This document shows, piece after piece, positions 41,281 to 49,931 of a stretch of 64,000 nucleotides of DNA; position 1 is the first letter of the stretch, and each line of letters starts with the position of its first letter. This DNA comes from an uncultured Collinsella sp. (lineage in GTDB: Bacteria > Actinomycetota > Coriobacteriia > Coriobacteriales > Coriobacteriaceae): positions 45,640-109,639 of the forward strand of contig UQUL01000001.1 in assembly GCA_900544235.1 (NCBI GenBank), read 5' to 3'. The position numbers and the translations under genes are program-made. The notes beneath the pieces are model-generated. The model saw only the letters and a program-made list of their open reading frames with translations. It had not been told where the DNA came from and did not search any database.

Positions 41281-43158
41281 TTGCGCGTTGCATACCAAGA
41301 TTGTTTTCATTTAATTGAGCCGTTGCTCGCCAAGGTCGAGAAGCCGAGTCGCTATATCGATCACGAGTGGGGCACGCTTTCCAAGGCCGATGCCGACTAC
41401 CGTTGCTGCCTGATCTACCCGGATGTGTACGAGGTTGGTCTGCCCAACCAGGGCATCGCCATCCTCTACAACATCCTTAACCAGGCCGAGGGCATCTCCT
41501 GCGAACGTGGCTATGTGCCGTGGCCCGATATGGGTGATGCCATGCGCGAGGCAGGCATTCCGCTGCTCTCGCTCGAGGGTGCAGCGCCGGTCGCTTCGTT
41601 TGATATCGTCGGTCTGCATGTGCCGCACGAGATGGCGGTGACGAACTTCCTCGAGGCTCTCGACCTCGCTGGCATTCCGCTGTTGGCGACCGACCGAGGT
41701 GAAGACGACCCCATTATCATCGCCGGCGGTCCCTCGGTGTACAACCCCGAGCCGTACGCGGCCTTCTTCGATGTTATCCTCATCGGCGAGGGCGAGGAAT
41801 CGCTGCTCGAGACCTGCCAGTTGCATCGCCGTCTGCGTGACGAAGGAGTCCCGCGCGCGCAGATTGTCGAGCAGCTTGCATCCATTGCCGGCAACTACGT
41901 GCCGTCGCTCTATGAGGTTTGTCACGACGAGCCCTGCTCGCCGCATGGCTACACCGTGCCGCGTGAGGGCAAGGATGCGCCTACCGTGGTCTACAAGCGC
42001 GTCGTCGAGGATTTCGGCGCCACGAATCCGCTGCCGCAGTCGTGCGTGCCCTATGCGCAGCTGGTCCACGACCGCCTGTCTATCGAGATCCTGCGCGGCT
42101 GCGCCCGCGGCTGTCGTTTTTGCCAGGCCGGCATGACGTATCGCCCGGTGCGTGAGCGCTCGGCCGACCAGATCGTCTCGTCGGTGATTCAGGGTTTGGA
42201 AAAGACCGGCTATGACGAGGTGTCGCTGACCTCGCTCTCCACGACCGACCACTCCTGCATTCGCGACGTGCTCGGCAGGCTCAACCGTCGCCTGGAGGAT
42301 ACGGGTATTCGCGTGTCTATTCCGTCGCAGCGCCTGGATTCGTTTGGCGTGGATATGGCCGAGTCGGTCGCCGGCGAAAAGAAGGGCGGCCTGACGTTCG
42401 CGCCCGAGGCCGGCAGCCAGCGCATGCGCGACATCATTAACAAGAACGTGACCGAGGAGGACCTGGACCGTGCGGCCAAGGCGGCCTTCGAGGCCGGCTG
42501 GAACCGCATGAAGCTCTACTTTATGATGGGCCTTCCCGGCGAGCGCGACGAGGACATCGTGGCCATCGCCAATCTGGCCGATCACGTGCTGGAGCTCGGT
42601 CGTTCCGTGGTGCCCAAGGCTCGTCGCGGCTCGATCTCGGTGTCGATCTCGGTTTCGGTCTTTATCCCCAAGGCTGCCACGCCGTTCCAGTGGTGCCCGC
42701 AGCTCGACTACGACGACGTCAAGCGTCGCCAGAAGTTGCTTATCACGAGCGTTCGCAACCGTGCCGTCCGCGTGCATTACCACGATGCCGAGACCTCGCT
42801 CATCGAGGCCGCGCTGTCCCGCGCCGGTCGTGACATGACGCCCGTCATCATCGACGCTTGGCGCTCGGGCTCTCGCTTTGACGCCTGGGTAGAGCATTTC
42901 TCGCTCGAGAACTGGAAGGAGGCTGCTGCCAAAAACGGCATTGACCTCAATGAGCTCGTGCACCTGCCCTACGAGTTGGACTGGCGCCTGCCGTGGGAGC
43001 ATGTGAGCCCCGGCTGCACGCGCGGCTTCCTCGAACGCGAGTACCGTCGCTCGCTCGAGGGCGTCACGACTCCCGACTGCACCCGCACGTCGTGCACCGG
43101 CTGCGGAATCTGCCCCACGCTCCACGCCAAGAATGTATTGATGGGTGATCGCGCATGA
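41281..43158 (+). CDS. B12-binding-like radical SAM protein (TIGR03960 family)
   Basis: The 625-residue protein has an N-terminal B12-binding-like region (LIYPDVYEVGLPNQGIAILY, then IIIAGGPSVYNPEPYAAFF). The radical-SAM core follows with its cluster ligands C274, C278 and C281 in RGCARGCRFCQ, followed by FAPEAGSQRMRDIINKNV. The C-terminus has TPDCTRTSCTGCGICPT, a further cysteine-rich element. Such proteins are commonly encoded just before a DUF2344 protein and rplU, as here, and may modify RNA or a ribosomal target. The substrate is unknown. TTG at 41281 has AGGGG 7 bases upstream. The stop overlaps the next start by 4 bases. Confidence 0.9.
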   Translation: MRVAYQDCFHLIEPLLAKVEKPSRYIDHEWGTLSKADADYRCCLIYPDVYEVGLPNQGIAILYNILNQAEGISCERGYVPWPDMGDAMREAGIPLLSLEGAAPVASFDIVGLHVPHEMAVTNFLEALDLAGIPLLATDRGEDDPIIIAGGPSVYNPEPYAAFFDVILIGEGEESLLETCQLHRRLRDEGVPRAQIVEQLASIAGNYVPSLYEVCHDEPCSPHGYTVPREGKDAPTVVYKRVVEDFGATNPLPQSCVPYAQLVHDRLSIEILRGCARGCRFCQAGMTYRPVRERSADQIVSSVIQGLEKTGYDEVSLTSLSTTDHSCIRDVLGRLNRRLEDTGIRVSIPSQRLDSFGVDMAESVAGEKKGGLTFAPEAGSQRMRDIINKNVTEEDLDRAAKAAFEAGWNRMKLYFMMGLPGERDEDIVAIANLADHVLELGRSVVPKARRGSISVSISVSVFIPKAATPFQWCPQLDYDDVKRRQKLLITSVRNRAVRVHYHDAETSLIEAALSRAGRDMTPVIIDAWRSGSRFDAWVEHFSLENWKEAAAKNGIDLNELVHLPYELDWRLPWEHVSPGCTRGFLEREYRRSLEGVTTPDCTRTSCTGCGICPTLHAKNVLMGDRA

Positions 43159-43967
43159 GTGAGCGCCTGACCGACAACCCCTCGCTCTTTAGGCTTCGTG
43201 TTCGCTATGGCAAGCGCGATCGCCTTAAGTACCTGGGCCATCTCGAAGTGATCCATACCATTGAGCGCATCGTGCGCCGTGCGGGACTTCCCTATGCCGT
43301 CACGCAGGGCTTCTCTCCGCACATGCGCGTGGGCTTCTCTTCGGCGCTACCGGTTGGTACGTCGTCGGCCTGCGAGTGGTATGACCTGTTTATGACCGAG
43401 TTCGTGGCGCTCGACGAGGCGTTTGAGCGCCTGTCTGCGGCATCTCCGGCCGATCTGGCGCCCATCGAGGCGGCGTACATCGACGTGCGCACGCCGGCGT
43501 TGACGGCGCAGCTCACGCGCCTGTCGTATCGCATCGACCTGCACTTGGATCCCGAGGCGCCCGTAAGCGCCGACGAGGTGCGTCGTGCGATCGACACACT
43601 GCGCGCGGACCATGGCATCGACTACGCGCGCGGAAAAAAGAGCAAGCGCTTGGATTTGGATCACACGCTCGTTGGCTATGAGCTCGCGGCGGGGGAGTGT
43701 GAGGACCATCTGGTGCTCATGCTCGACACCCATGCCGACAACGAGGGCTCCATGCGTCCGGAGATTTTGCTTTCTGCTGCTGATGTTTTGTTGCAGGGCT
43801 TGACCCCGGGCGTCGATGCACCTATTGTTTCCACCGGTATGCAAGACCTCGTGACCATCTGCTCCTACGATGTCGAGCGTCAGAATCAAGCATGCGAGGA
43901 CGACGAGGGCCGACTCGTCAGCCCCATACCTGTGCGAACTTGTGGATTTGCTCCACATACTCGTTGA
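43155..43967 (+). CDS. Radical-SAM-associated DUF2344 protein (TIGR03936 family)
   Basis: The 270-residue protein has the DUF2344 pattern: LRVRYGKRDRLKYLGHLEVIHTIERIVRRAGLPYAVTQGF, given here by its ends, with S-P-H-M-R-V-G following. It is the usual partner of TIGR03960 radical-SAM proteins; in some bacteria the two are fused. It is translationally coupled by a 4-base ATGA overlap. Its function has not been established, though a link to tRNA or ribosome modification fits the ribosomal genes that follow. The end of the gene overlaps the -35 box of the rplU promoter candidate. Confidence 0.9.
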   Translation: MSERLTDNPSLFRLRVRYGKRDRLKYLGHLEVIHTIERIVRRAGLPYAVTQGFSPHMRVGFSSALPVGTSSACEWYDLFMTEFVALDEAFERLSAASPADLAPIEAAYIDVRTPALTAQLTRLSYRIDLHLDPEAPVSADEVRRAIDTLRADHGIDYARGKKSKRLDLDHTLVGYELAAGECEDHLVLMLDTHADNEGSMRPEILLSAADVLLQGLTPGVDAPIVSTGMQDLVTICSYDVERQNQACEDDEGRLVSPIPVRTCGFAPHTR

Positions 43968-43992
43968 CGGGGGTATTTTCGCCTGCTACTAT
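43964..43992 (+). promoter_or_regulatory. Candidate promoter for rplU-rpmA
   Basis: TTGACG (43964-43969, overlapping the DUF2344 stop) and TACTAT (43987-43992) are 17 bases apart, 42 bases before rplU. Confidence 0.6.
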
Positions 43993-44034
43993 ATTCGGCT
44001 GTTGCACTAACTGATGCATGAAGGGCAAGTAAAC

Positions 44035-44409
44035 ATGTACGCAATCGTTAACACGGGCGGCAAGCAGTACAAGGTCGCCACCGACGATGTCATCACCGTC
44101 GAGAAGATCGAGGGCAATGAGGGCGACAAGGTCACCCTGCCGGTCATCTTCCTCAACGATGGTAAGAAGATCGTCACCGATCCCGACAAGCTGGCCAAGG
44201 CCAAGGTTACCGCTCAGATCGTTGAGCAGTTCAAGGGCGAGAAGCAGCTGGTCTTCAAGTTCCACAAGCGCAAGCGCTATCGTCGTCTGAAGGGTCACCG
44301 TCAGCAGCTCACCAAGCTGAAGATCGTGAAGGTTCAGGCTACCTCCCGCGCCAAGAAGGCTGTCAAGGCAGAGGCTGAGGCTGTTGCCGAGGCTCCCGTC
44401 GCCGAGTAG
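44035..44409 (+). CDS. rplU: 50S ribosomal protein L21
   Basis: The 124-residue protein binds 23S rRNA in the large subunit. The core MYAIVNTGGKQYKVATDDVI, then FKFHKRKRYRRLKGHRQ is classical L21. It has an extra Ala/Glu-rich tail of about 20 residues. ATG at 44035 is preceded by AAGGGCAAG; an in-frame ATG at 44014 is too far upstream of the conserved N-terminus. It is followed by rpmA and obg in the usual order. Confidence 0.97.
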   Translation: MYAIVNTGGKQYKVATDDVITVEKIEGNEGDKVTLPVIFLNDGKKIVTDPDKLAKAKVTAQIVEQFKGEKQLVFKFHKRKRYRRLKGHRQQLTKLKIVKVQATSRAKKAVKAEAEAVAEAPVAE

Positions 44410-44442
44410 ATTACACTCGTAACGAAAGAGTAGGTATACACA

Positions 44443-44700
44443 ATGGCACACAAAAAAGGACTCGGTTCCTCCCGTAATGGCCGTGACTCCCGCGGTCAGC
44501 GCCTTGGCACGAAGCGCTATGCCGGCCAGACGGTAACCACGGGCACGATTCTCGTCCGTCAGCACGGCACGCACATCCACCCGGGTGAGAACGTTGGCCG
44601 TGGCAAGGACGACACGCTGTTCGCGCTGGTCGACGGTACCGTTGAGTTCCACAAGGGTATCAAGCACAGGGTCAGCGTACGCCCGCTCGCGAACGCGTAA
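44443..44700 (+). CDS. rpmA: 50S ribosomal protein L27
   Basis: The 85-residue protein lies near the peptidyl-transferase centre. MAHKKGLGSSRNGRDSRGQR and LGTKRYAGQTVTTGTILVRQ are diagnostic. The N-terminus starts directly with AHKKG, without the protease-cleaved extension seen in many Firmicutes. It lies 33 bases after rplU and before a terminator-like hairpin. Confidence 0.98.
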   Translation: MAHKKGLGSSRNGRDSRGQRLGTKRYAGQTVTTGTILVRQHGTHIHPGENVGRGKDDTLFALVDGTVEFHKGIKHRVSVRPLANA

Positions 44701-44725
44701 TTCACCCTTCATAGAGCACATATGT

Positions 44726-44766
44726 GGGAGGCACTTGAGTTTTAGGATTCAAGGGTCTCCCTCTTT
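44726..44766 (+). terminator. Terminator-like hairpin between rpmA and obg
   Basis: GGGAG...CTTGA (44726-44738) pairs with TCAAG...CTCCC (44749-44761) with an internal mismatch, followed by TCTTTTT. It would lower transcription into obg relative to the ribosomal genes. Confidence 0.65.
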
Positions 44767-44784
44767 TTGTAGGAGGCGATTCTG

Positions 44785-46251
44785 TTGTCACAGTTCACCG
44801 ATATCAGCCGCATTAACGTGTGCGGCGGCGACGGCGGAGCCGGATGCATGTCGTTTAGGCGCGAGGCATTTGTCCCCAAGGGCGGCCCCGATGGCGGCGA
44901 CGGCGGTCGTGGCGGCAATGTCGTCATCCAGGCCGATGCTCAGCTGTCTTCGCTGATCGATTACCGCTTTAAGCATCACTTCCGCGCCGAGCGCGGCACG
45001 CACGGGCAGGGTGCCCGTCGTAACGGTAAGAGCGGCGAGGACCTGATTCTCAAGGTCCCTATGGGTACCGTGGTGCGCGAGCTCGATCCCGAGACGCAGA
45101 CCCCGATGTTCGAGATTGCCGACCTGGTGCACGACGGCGAGCGCGTCGTCGTGGCGCCCGGCGGTGCCGGCGGTCTGGGCAACACGCACTTCGTGACGTC
45201 GGTGCGTCGCGCTCCGGCCTTTGCCCAGTTGGGCGAACCGGCCGAGGAGCACTGGATCGAGCTCGAGATGAAGCTTATGGCCGATGCCGCGCTCGTGGGC
45301 TTTCCCTCCGTGGGTAAGTCATCGCTCATCGCGCGCATGAGTGCCGCCCGTCCCAAGATTGCTGACTACCCGTTTACCACGCTCGTGCCGAACCTCGGCA
45401 TGGTGCGTGCCGGTGAATATTCTTACGTCGTTGCCGACGTCCCCGGTCTTATCGAGGGCGCGAGCGAGGGCAAGGGCCTGGGTCACCAGTTCCTGCGCCA
45501 CATTGAGCGTACGGCCCTGATTATGCATGTCGTCGACATGACGGGTGGTTTTGAGGATCGCGATCCGGTTGAGGACTATCGCATCATCAACCGCGAGCTC
45601 GAGCAGTATGGCGCCGAGCTTTCGGAGCGTCCGCAGATCGTCGTTGCCAACAAGTGTGACGCGCCGGGCACGGCCGACAAGATTGCCGACCTCAAGCGCG
45701 CAGCGCTCGACGATGGACATATGTTCTTTGCCGTGTCTGCTGTGACGGGTGCCGGTCTCAACACGCTGATGCTTGCCGTGGGCGAGCAGGTGGCTAAGCT
45801 GCGCGCCGAGTTGGCTGACTCCGATGAGCCGGTCGTTCTGCGCGACGATGAGTGGGAGCGCCGTCGCCTGCAGCGTGAGAAGCGTTTCCGCATTGTCCAG
45901 GAAGAGCCCGGTGCCTTCCGCGTGGTCGGTCGTGCCATCGAGCGCATGGTCATCCAGACCGACTGGGAAAACGAGGAAGCCGTCATTTACCTGCAGCATA
46001 AGTTTGCGCGTATGGGTGTTGACGATGCGCTCGAGAAGGCCGGTTGCCGTGCGGGCGACGAGGTCCGCATTTGCCAGCGTGCCTTTGACTTTGAGGGTGC
46101 CGAGGACTTTTCGGAGTTCGAGGAGCTCGAGGATGCTGGCGAGGACGTTGCCGTTGAAGCCATTGACGTGGCCGATGCTGCGGATGAGGGCGTCGAGGTT
46201 GTCGATGCGGCGGATGCCGCGGGCGATGCCGAGACCTCGGAGGGCGAGTAG
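44785..46251 (+). CDS. obg: GTPase Obg (CgtA)
   Basis: The 488-residue GTPase acts in large-subunit assembly and stress control. The glycine-rich Obg domain comes first (INVCGGDGGAGCMSFRREAF, then GGPDGGDGGRGGN). The G domain follows from about residue 165: GFPSVGKS at 172-179, DVPGLIEGAS, and NKCD. A C-terminal OCT domain (about 360-430) and a 50-residue acidic tail rich in Asp, Ala and Val complete it. The tail is longer than usual. TTG at 44785 has AGGAGG 8 bases upstream. nadD follows after 3 bases. Confidence 0.97.
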   Translation: MSQFTDISRINVCGGDGGAGCMSFRREAFVPKGGPDGGDGGRGGNVVIQADAQLSSLIDYRFKHHFRAERGTHGQGARRNGKSGEDLILKVPMGTVVRELDPETQTPMFEIADLVHDGERVVVAPGGAGGLGNTHFVTSVRRAPAFAQLGEPAEEHWIELEMKLMADAALVGFPSVGKSSLIARMSAARPKIADYPFTTLVPNLGMVRAGEYSYVVADVPGLIEGASEGKGLGHQFLRHIERTALIMHVVDMTGGFEDRDPVEDYRIINRELEQYGAELSERPQIVVANKCDAPGTADKIADLKRAALDDGHMFFAVSAVTGAGLNTLMLAVGEQVAKLRAELADSDEPVVLRDDEWERRRLQREKRFRIVQEEPGAFRVVGRAIERMVIQTDWENEEAVIYLQHKFARMGVDDALEKAGCRAGDEVRICQRAFDFEGAEDFSEFEELEDAGEDVAVEAIDVADAADEGVEVVDAADAAGDAETSEGE

Positions 46252-46254
46252 GCC

Positions 46255-46932
46255 ATGTCGCTGCGCGGTGGAATCGGTCTGCCCGAGCTTCCTCTAGAGG
46301 ACGGGCAGGAGTTTAGGCTCGGCATTATGGGCGGCACCTTTGATCCCATCCATTACGGGCACCTGGTGACCGCCGAGCAGGCGCGTGAGTCCCTCGACTT
46401 GGACTCTGTGCTCTTTATGCCGGCGGGCTCTCCTGCCTTTAAGCTTGACAAGCCGGTGACGCCTGCCGAGGACCGTTATGCCATGACGGTCCTCGCCACC
46501 GCCGCGAACCCGGCCTTTTTGGCGAGCCGGTTCGAGATCGACCGTCCGGGCGTAACCTATACGGCCGATACGCTTCATGCCCTTCGCGACTTTTACCCGC
46601 CGCAGGTAAAGCTCTACTTTATTACGGGCGCCGACGCGATTATCGATATTGTGACCTGGCATGATGCCGAACGAATCGCTGAGCTTGCTACCTTTATTGC
46701 GGCGACGCGACCGGGCTTTGATATCGATACGGCGCGTGCCCGAATCAAAGAGTCGGGGCTGCCGTTCGACGTGCGCTATATTCAGATTCCGGCGCTGGCG
46801 ATCAGCTCGACGAACATTCGTAAGCGAGTTGCCCGCGGCATGAGCGTGCGCTATCTTACGAGCGAGTCCGTGCTTGGCTACATTCGCAAACGCAGGCTAT
46901 ATGCCGATTTGGGCCAAGAAGATTTTGAGTGA
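46255..46932 (+). CDS. nadD: Nicotinate-nucleotide adenylyltransferase
   Basis: The 225-residue enzyme makes deamido-NAD from nicotinate mononucleotide and ATP. GGTFDPIHYGH (residues 26-36) carries the nucleotidyltransferase H-x-G-H motif, and ISSTNIRKRVARGMS near the end is the second signature. An N-terminal extension of about 20 residues precedes the family core. It lies 3 bases after obg and 12 bases before yqeK, the standard order. Confidence 0.95.
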   Translation: MSLRGGIGLPELPLEDGQEFRLGIMGGTFDPIHYGHLVTAEQARESLDLDSVLFMPAGSPAFKLDKPVTPAEDRYAMTVLATAANPAFLASRFEIDRPGVTYTADTLHALRDFYPPQVKLYFITGADAIIDIVTWHDAERIAELATFIAATRPGFDIDTARARIKESGLPFDVRYIQIPALAISSTNIRKRVARGMSVRYLTSESVLGYIRKRRLYADLGQEDFE

Positions 46933-46944
46933 TGGGGGTCTACG

Positions 46945-47553
46945 TTGTCGGTAGAGGATCAGTTTGAGGGCGATGAGCGCGCGTTGCTCAAGCGCATTCA
47001 AGAGCTGCTCGATGTTCGCATGAAGGATAAGCGCAAGCGCTATGTGCATTCGCTGGGTGTTGCCGAGACCGCACTTCATCTGGCCGAGGTCTACGGCGTC
47101 GACCGCTTTGATGCCGCTGCCGCCGGCTTGATCCACGACTGGGACAAGGTGCTTTCCGATGACGAGCTGGTCACGCGCGCTCTGCATTACGGCATTAAGA
47201 TTGCCGGCTCTCCTTCTGCCGCGACGCCGCTTTTGCATGGCCCTGTTGCCGCCTATGAGCTTCCGCAGCTTTTTCCCGAGCTGTCGCCGGCCGTTTTCCA
47301 GGCTGTCGACCGTCACACCGTGGGTGCCTGCGACATGACGCCGCTCGATATGGTGGTCTTTGTGGCCGATGCCATCGAGCCCAACCGCCACGGCGACTAT
47401 GTACATGCGCTGCGCAAGATGGTGGGGGAGTCGACGCTCGACGAGTTGTTCTTCTCCTGTTTTGCGCAGGGTTTGGTCTATGTGATTCAGTCCGGGCGCT
47501 ATCTTTATCCCACGGCTATTTCGATTTACAACCATTACGCCCAGCTGCGCTAG
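46945..47553 (+). CDS. yqeK: HD-domain hydrolase YqeK (probable symmetrical Ap4A hydrolase)
   Basis: The 202-residue HD-superfamily protein has YVHSLGVAETALHLAEVYGV with H35, and GLIHDWDK with H64 and D65. DRHTVGACDMTPLDMVVFVADAIEPNR follows, given by its ends; these residues form the metal site. YqeK homologues split diadenosine tetraphosphate into two ADP. TTG at 46945 has GGGGG about 7 bases upstream. It lies between nadD and rsfS, as in many Gram-positive genomes. Confidence 0.88.
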   Translation: MSVEDQFEGDERALLKRIQELLDVRMKDKRKRYVHSLGVAETALHLAEVYGVDRFDAAAAGLIHDWDKVLSDDELVTRALHYGIKIAGSPSAATPLLHGPVAAYELPQLFPELSPAVFQAVDRHTVGACDMTPLDMVVFVADAIEPNRHGDYVHALRKMVGESTLDELFFSCFAQGLVYVIQSGRYLYPTAISIYNHYAQLR

Positions 47554-47580
47554 CTCGGGCTGTCTAGAAAGAGGTTTTCC

Positions 47581-48036
47581 ATGGCCGACGAGACCATGAC
47601 CGACGATCAGATTCTTGAAGGTGTGGAGCACAAGAGCTTCGTCGCCACGTCCGACCGCACTGCCGCCTCGCTGTCTGCGAGCGGTGTCGCCGCCGAGGAT
47701 GTCGCCCGCGCCGCCGCGCAGGCCGCCTACGACAAGAAGGGCGAGGACGTTCAGGTGTTCGACCTGACCGAGCTTTCCGACGTATGCGACTACTTTGTGC
47801 TTGCCACCGGTACCAACAACCGCCAGGTCGATTCTATCGTCGACGAGATCGAGGAGAAGGTCGCCGAGGCTTGCGGCGAGCACCCGTTCTCCATCGAGGG
47901 TCGCGAGCAGAAGACCTGGATGCTCATGGACTATGGTTCGGTTGTCGTCCACGTCTTCACTCCCGAGGCGCGCGACTTCTACCGTCTCGAAAAGCTCTGG
48001 GGAGACGCCCCCCAGCTCCCCCTCAACCTCCTCTAG
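47581..48036 (+). CDS. rsfS: Ribosome silencing factor RsfS
   Basis: The 151-residue protein binds L14 and blocks subunit joining under starvation. The core begins at about residue 45 (AAQAAYDKKGEDVQVFDLTE, then CDYFVLATGTNNRQVDSIVD, then WMLMDYGSVVVHVF). The N-terminal 40 residues are an acidic extension absent from most homologues. The ATG at 47581 follows AAAGAGG. The stop codon overlaps a palindromic repeat copy and is followed by a strong terminator. Confidence 0.93.
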   Translation: MADETMTDDQILEGVEHKSFVATSDRTAASLSASGVAAEDVARAAAQAAYDKKGEDVQVFDLTELSDVCDYFVLATGTNNRQVDSIVDEIEEKVAEACGEHPFSIEGREQKTWMLMDYGSVVVHVFTPEARDFYRLEKLWGDAPQLPLNLL

Positions 48037-48066
48037 TAGCTCATTTGAGACGGGGTTAGCTACCCT
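48035..48066. repeat. Palindromic repeat copy B
   Basis: Read on the minus strand it has GGGTAGCTAA, then CCCCGTCTCAAAT, then GAGCTACT, a shortened version of the arms at 22317-22443. It begins at the rsfS stop codon. Confidence 0.7.
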
Positions 48067-48076
48067 CACGCATATC

Positions 48077-48119
48077 GCCGGGCAGTTGCGGTTTTCCGCA
48101 CCTGCCCGGCTTTCTTTTT
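48077..48119 (+). terminator. Terminator of the rplU-rsfS block
   Basis: GCCGGGCAG.TGCGG (48077-48091) pairs with CCGCA.CTGCCCGGC (48096-48110) with one mismatch, loop TTTT, followed by TTTCTTTTT. Confidence 0.9.
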
Positions 48120-48131
48120 GCCCAAAGGCGG

Positions 48132-49346
48132 TTAATCGTTGAAGCGGGATTGGCGGCCGAAGGAAAGGGCGGTGTCGCCGAATTTGTCTCGGACGGCGTC
48201 GATGGCGACGGAGAGGTCGCGGCGGTCGCTGGATTGGGCTCCGCGGTCATCGATCTCGCAGAACAGGTCAGTCTGGATGCCGCCTTGGTGGTCGAAGTCG
48301 CTCATGCCGATGCCCGCTAAGCGAACATGCATGCCATCCTGCCAGATGTTGTCGAGCAGTTCGAGTGCAACCGCCACGAAGATGTTCTCATCGTCGGTCG
48401 GATGAGGCAGCCGGCGCTGTGCCGTACGCCCGCTGCCATACGAATACTTAAGCTTGAGCGTTACCGTGGCACCCGTCAGCCCCTGACGGCGCAGGCGGCG
48501 TCCCACTGACTCTCCCAACAGCGCAATCGCCGCCTCAATATCCCCACGCTCAGTTAAATCTTTAGCAAAGGTGCGTTCATTGCTGACCGACTTGACCTCG
48601 CGCTCTTCATCGAGGCTCGTGACTTCGGAGATTTCGAGTCCCAGCGCACGCTGGCGCATGCGTTCGCCGTTGACGCCAAAAATAGAGGCCAAGGTGGATT
48701 TCGGTGCACGTGATAGCTCGCCGAGGGTGTAGATGCGCATGCGGCGCAGTCGCTCCTCGGCCGAGCGCCCGATGCCGCTCATAGCAGATACCGGCAGCGC
48801 GGCCAAAAAGCGCTGCTCGGTTCCGGGGCGCACGATGGTCAGCCCAAACGGCTTATCCCGCTCGCTTGCGATCTTTGCGACCGTCTTGTTGCAGCCCACG
48901 CCAATGGAACAGGTCACTCCCAGCCCTGCCACGCGGTCGCTTACACGCCGCGCAACCAGCAGCGGGTCTTCGGGCGCAAAGCGACCCGGTGTGATATCGA
49001 TAAAGGCTTCGTCGATGGATACGCGCTCAACACGCGGGGTCTCGTCGGCGAGAATCGCCATGACCTGCGCGCTCACCTCGCGGTATCGGTCAAAGTGCCC
49101 GTGTGTCCAAATGGCTTGCGGGCACAAGCGCCGCGCCTCGGCCGAGGCCATGGCAGAGTGCACGCCAAAGCGACGTGCCTCATATGAACACGTGGACACG
49201 ACGCCACGCGAATCGGCGTCTCCGCCCACGATGAGTGGTTTTCCGCGCCATTCGGGATGATCGAGCATTTCCACGCTCGCAAAAAACGCATCAAGGTCCA
49301 TCAGGCCCACCGCCGGACCCGTCCAGGGAGGCGGCGTGACGCCCAT
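48132..49346 (-). CDS. dinB: DNA polymerase IV (Y-family)
   Basis: The roughly 404-residue translesion polymerase has LMDLDAFFASVEML near its N-terminus with the first metal-binding aspartate, YEARRFGVHSAMASAEARRL, and SIDEAFIDIT with the catalytic D-E pair. GVGCNKTVAKIASERDKPFG and the little-finger domain (SVSNERTFAKDL) follow. QTDLF near residue 370 fits the sliding-clamp-binding motif. ATG at 49346 is chosen because GAGG lies 5 bases upstream; an in-frame ATG at 49385 has no such site. A -10-like TATACT (minus strand, 49397-49392) lies 45 bases upstream of the chosen start. It is the only minus-strand gene after the aromatic operon. No SOS-box was recognised. Confidence 0.95.
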   Translation of the reverse strand: MGVTPPPWTGPAVGLMDLDAFFASVEMLDHPEWRGKPLIVGGDADSRGVVSTCSYEARRFGVHSAMASAEARRLCPQAIWTHGHFDRYREVSAQVMAILADETPRVERVSIDEAFIDITPGRFAPEDPLLVARRVSDRVAGLGVTCSIGVGCNKTVAKIASERDKPFGLTIVRPGTEQRFLAALPVSAMSGIGRSAEERLRRMRIYTLGELSRAPKSTLASIFGVNGERMRQRALGLEISEVTSLDEEREVKSVSNERTFAKDLTERGDIEAAIALLGESVGRRLRRQGLTGATVTLKLKYSYGSGRTAQRRLPHPTDDENIFVAVALELLDNIWQDGMHVRLAGIGMSDFDHQGGIQTDLFCEIDDRGAQSSDRRDLSVAIDAVRDKFGDTALSFGRQSRFND

Positions 49347-49501
49347 GGCATCCTCATAACCGTATGTATGTTCGCGTCTTTCCATGTCATGAGTATACCG
49401 CGCAGCTCATGTGGGGTGCGTGTATGTGCTTGCAAATCCCGAATTCTTGTCTAAGATATGGATTTGCCCTCGACTACACCGTAGAAGTTGGTCTCACGGA
49501 C

Positions 49502-49530
49502 TTCACCTGCCCGCGTCGATGGCGTATTAT
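49502..49530 (+). promoter_or_regulatory. Candidate promoter for the rpsP operon
   Basis: TTCACC (49502-49507) and TATTAT (49525-49530) are 17 bases apart, 56 bases before rpsP. The remaining part of the 240-base gap after dinB shows nothing else clear. Confidence 0.5.
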
Positions 49531-49586
49531 GTTCAACTGTTTGTTTGTAGTTGCAGCCTAAAGCTGCTTGGTTGGAGGAGTTTCCT

Positions 49587-49928
49587 TTGGCAGTCAAGAT
49601 TCGCCTTGCTCGTCACGGCGCTAAGAAGCGTCCGTACTACCGTGTCGTCGTCGCCGATTCCCGCGCCCCGCGTGACGGTCGTATCATCGAGGAGGTTGGC
49701 CGCTACAACCCGATGACCGCCCCCAAGACCATCAACCTCGACCTCGAGAAGATCGCCGACTGGCAGTCCAAGGGCGCTCAGCTCACCGACGCCGTCGCCG
49801 CTCTGGTCAAGGCCGCCAACGAGGGCGAGAAGACCGAGACCGTCGTCAAGAAGTCCAAGAAGCAGCTCGCCAAAGAGGCCGAGGCCGCTAAGGCTGCCGC
49901 TGAGGCCGCTGAGGGCGCCGAGGAGTAA
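49587..49928 (+). CDS. rpsP: 30S ribosomal protein S16
   Basis: The 113-residue protein of the small subunit starts AVKIRLARHGAKKRPYYRVV and has ADSRAPRDGRIIEEVGRYNP, both diagnostic. A Lys/Ala/Glu-rich tail of about 25 residues follows the core. TTG at 49587 is the start: GGAGGAG lies 6 bases upstream and the family N-terminus begins there. It opens the operon rpsP-khpA-rimM-trmD-lepB. Confidence 0.97.
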   Translation: MAVKIRLARHGAKKRPYYRVVVADSRAPRDGRIIEEVGRYNPMTAPKTINLDLEKIADWQSKGAQLTDAVAALVKAANEGEKTETVVKKSKKQLAKEAEAAKAAAEAAEGAEE

Positions 49929-49931
49929 ATC

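Noticed and set aside
41311..43125. A 604-codon open frame antisense to the radical-SAM gene
   Set aside because: The sense frame has the C-x3-C-x2-C cluster and family motifs; the antisense frame has none.
48132..49385. Leaderless dinB starting at 49385 just after a -10-like box
   Set aside because: An internal ATG at 49346 has a good GAGG site and leaves a normal leader length.
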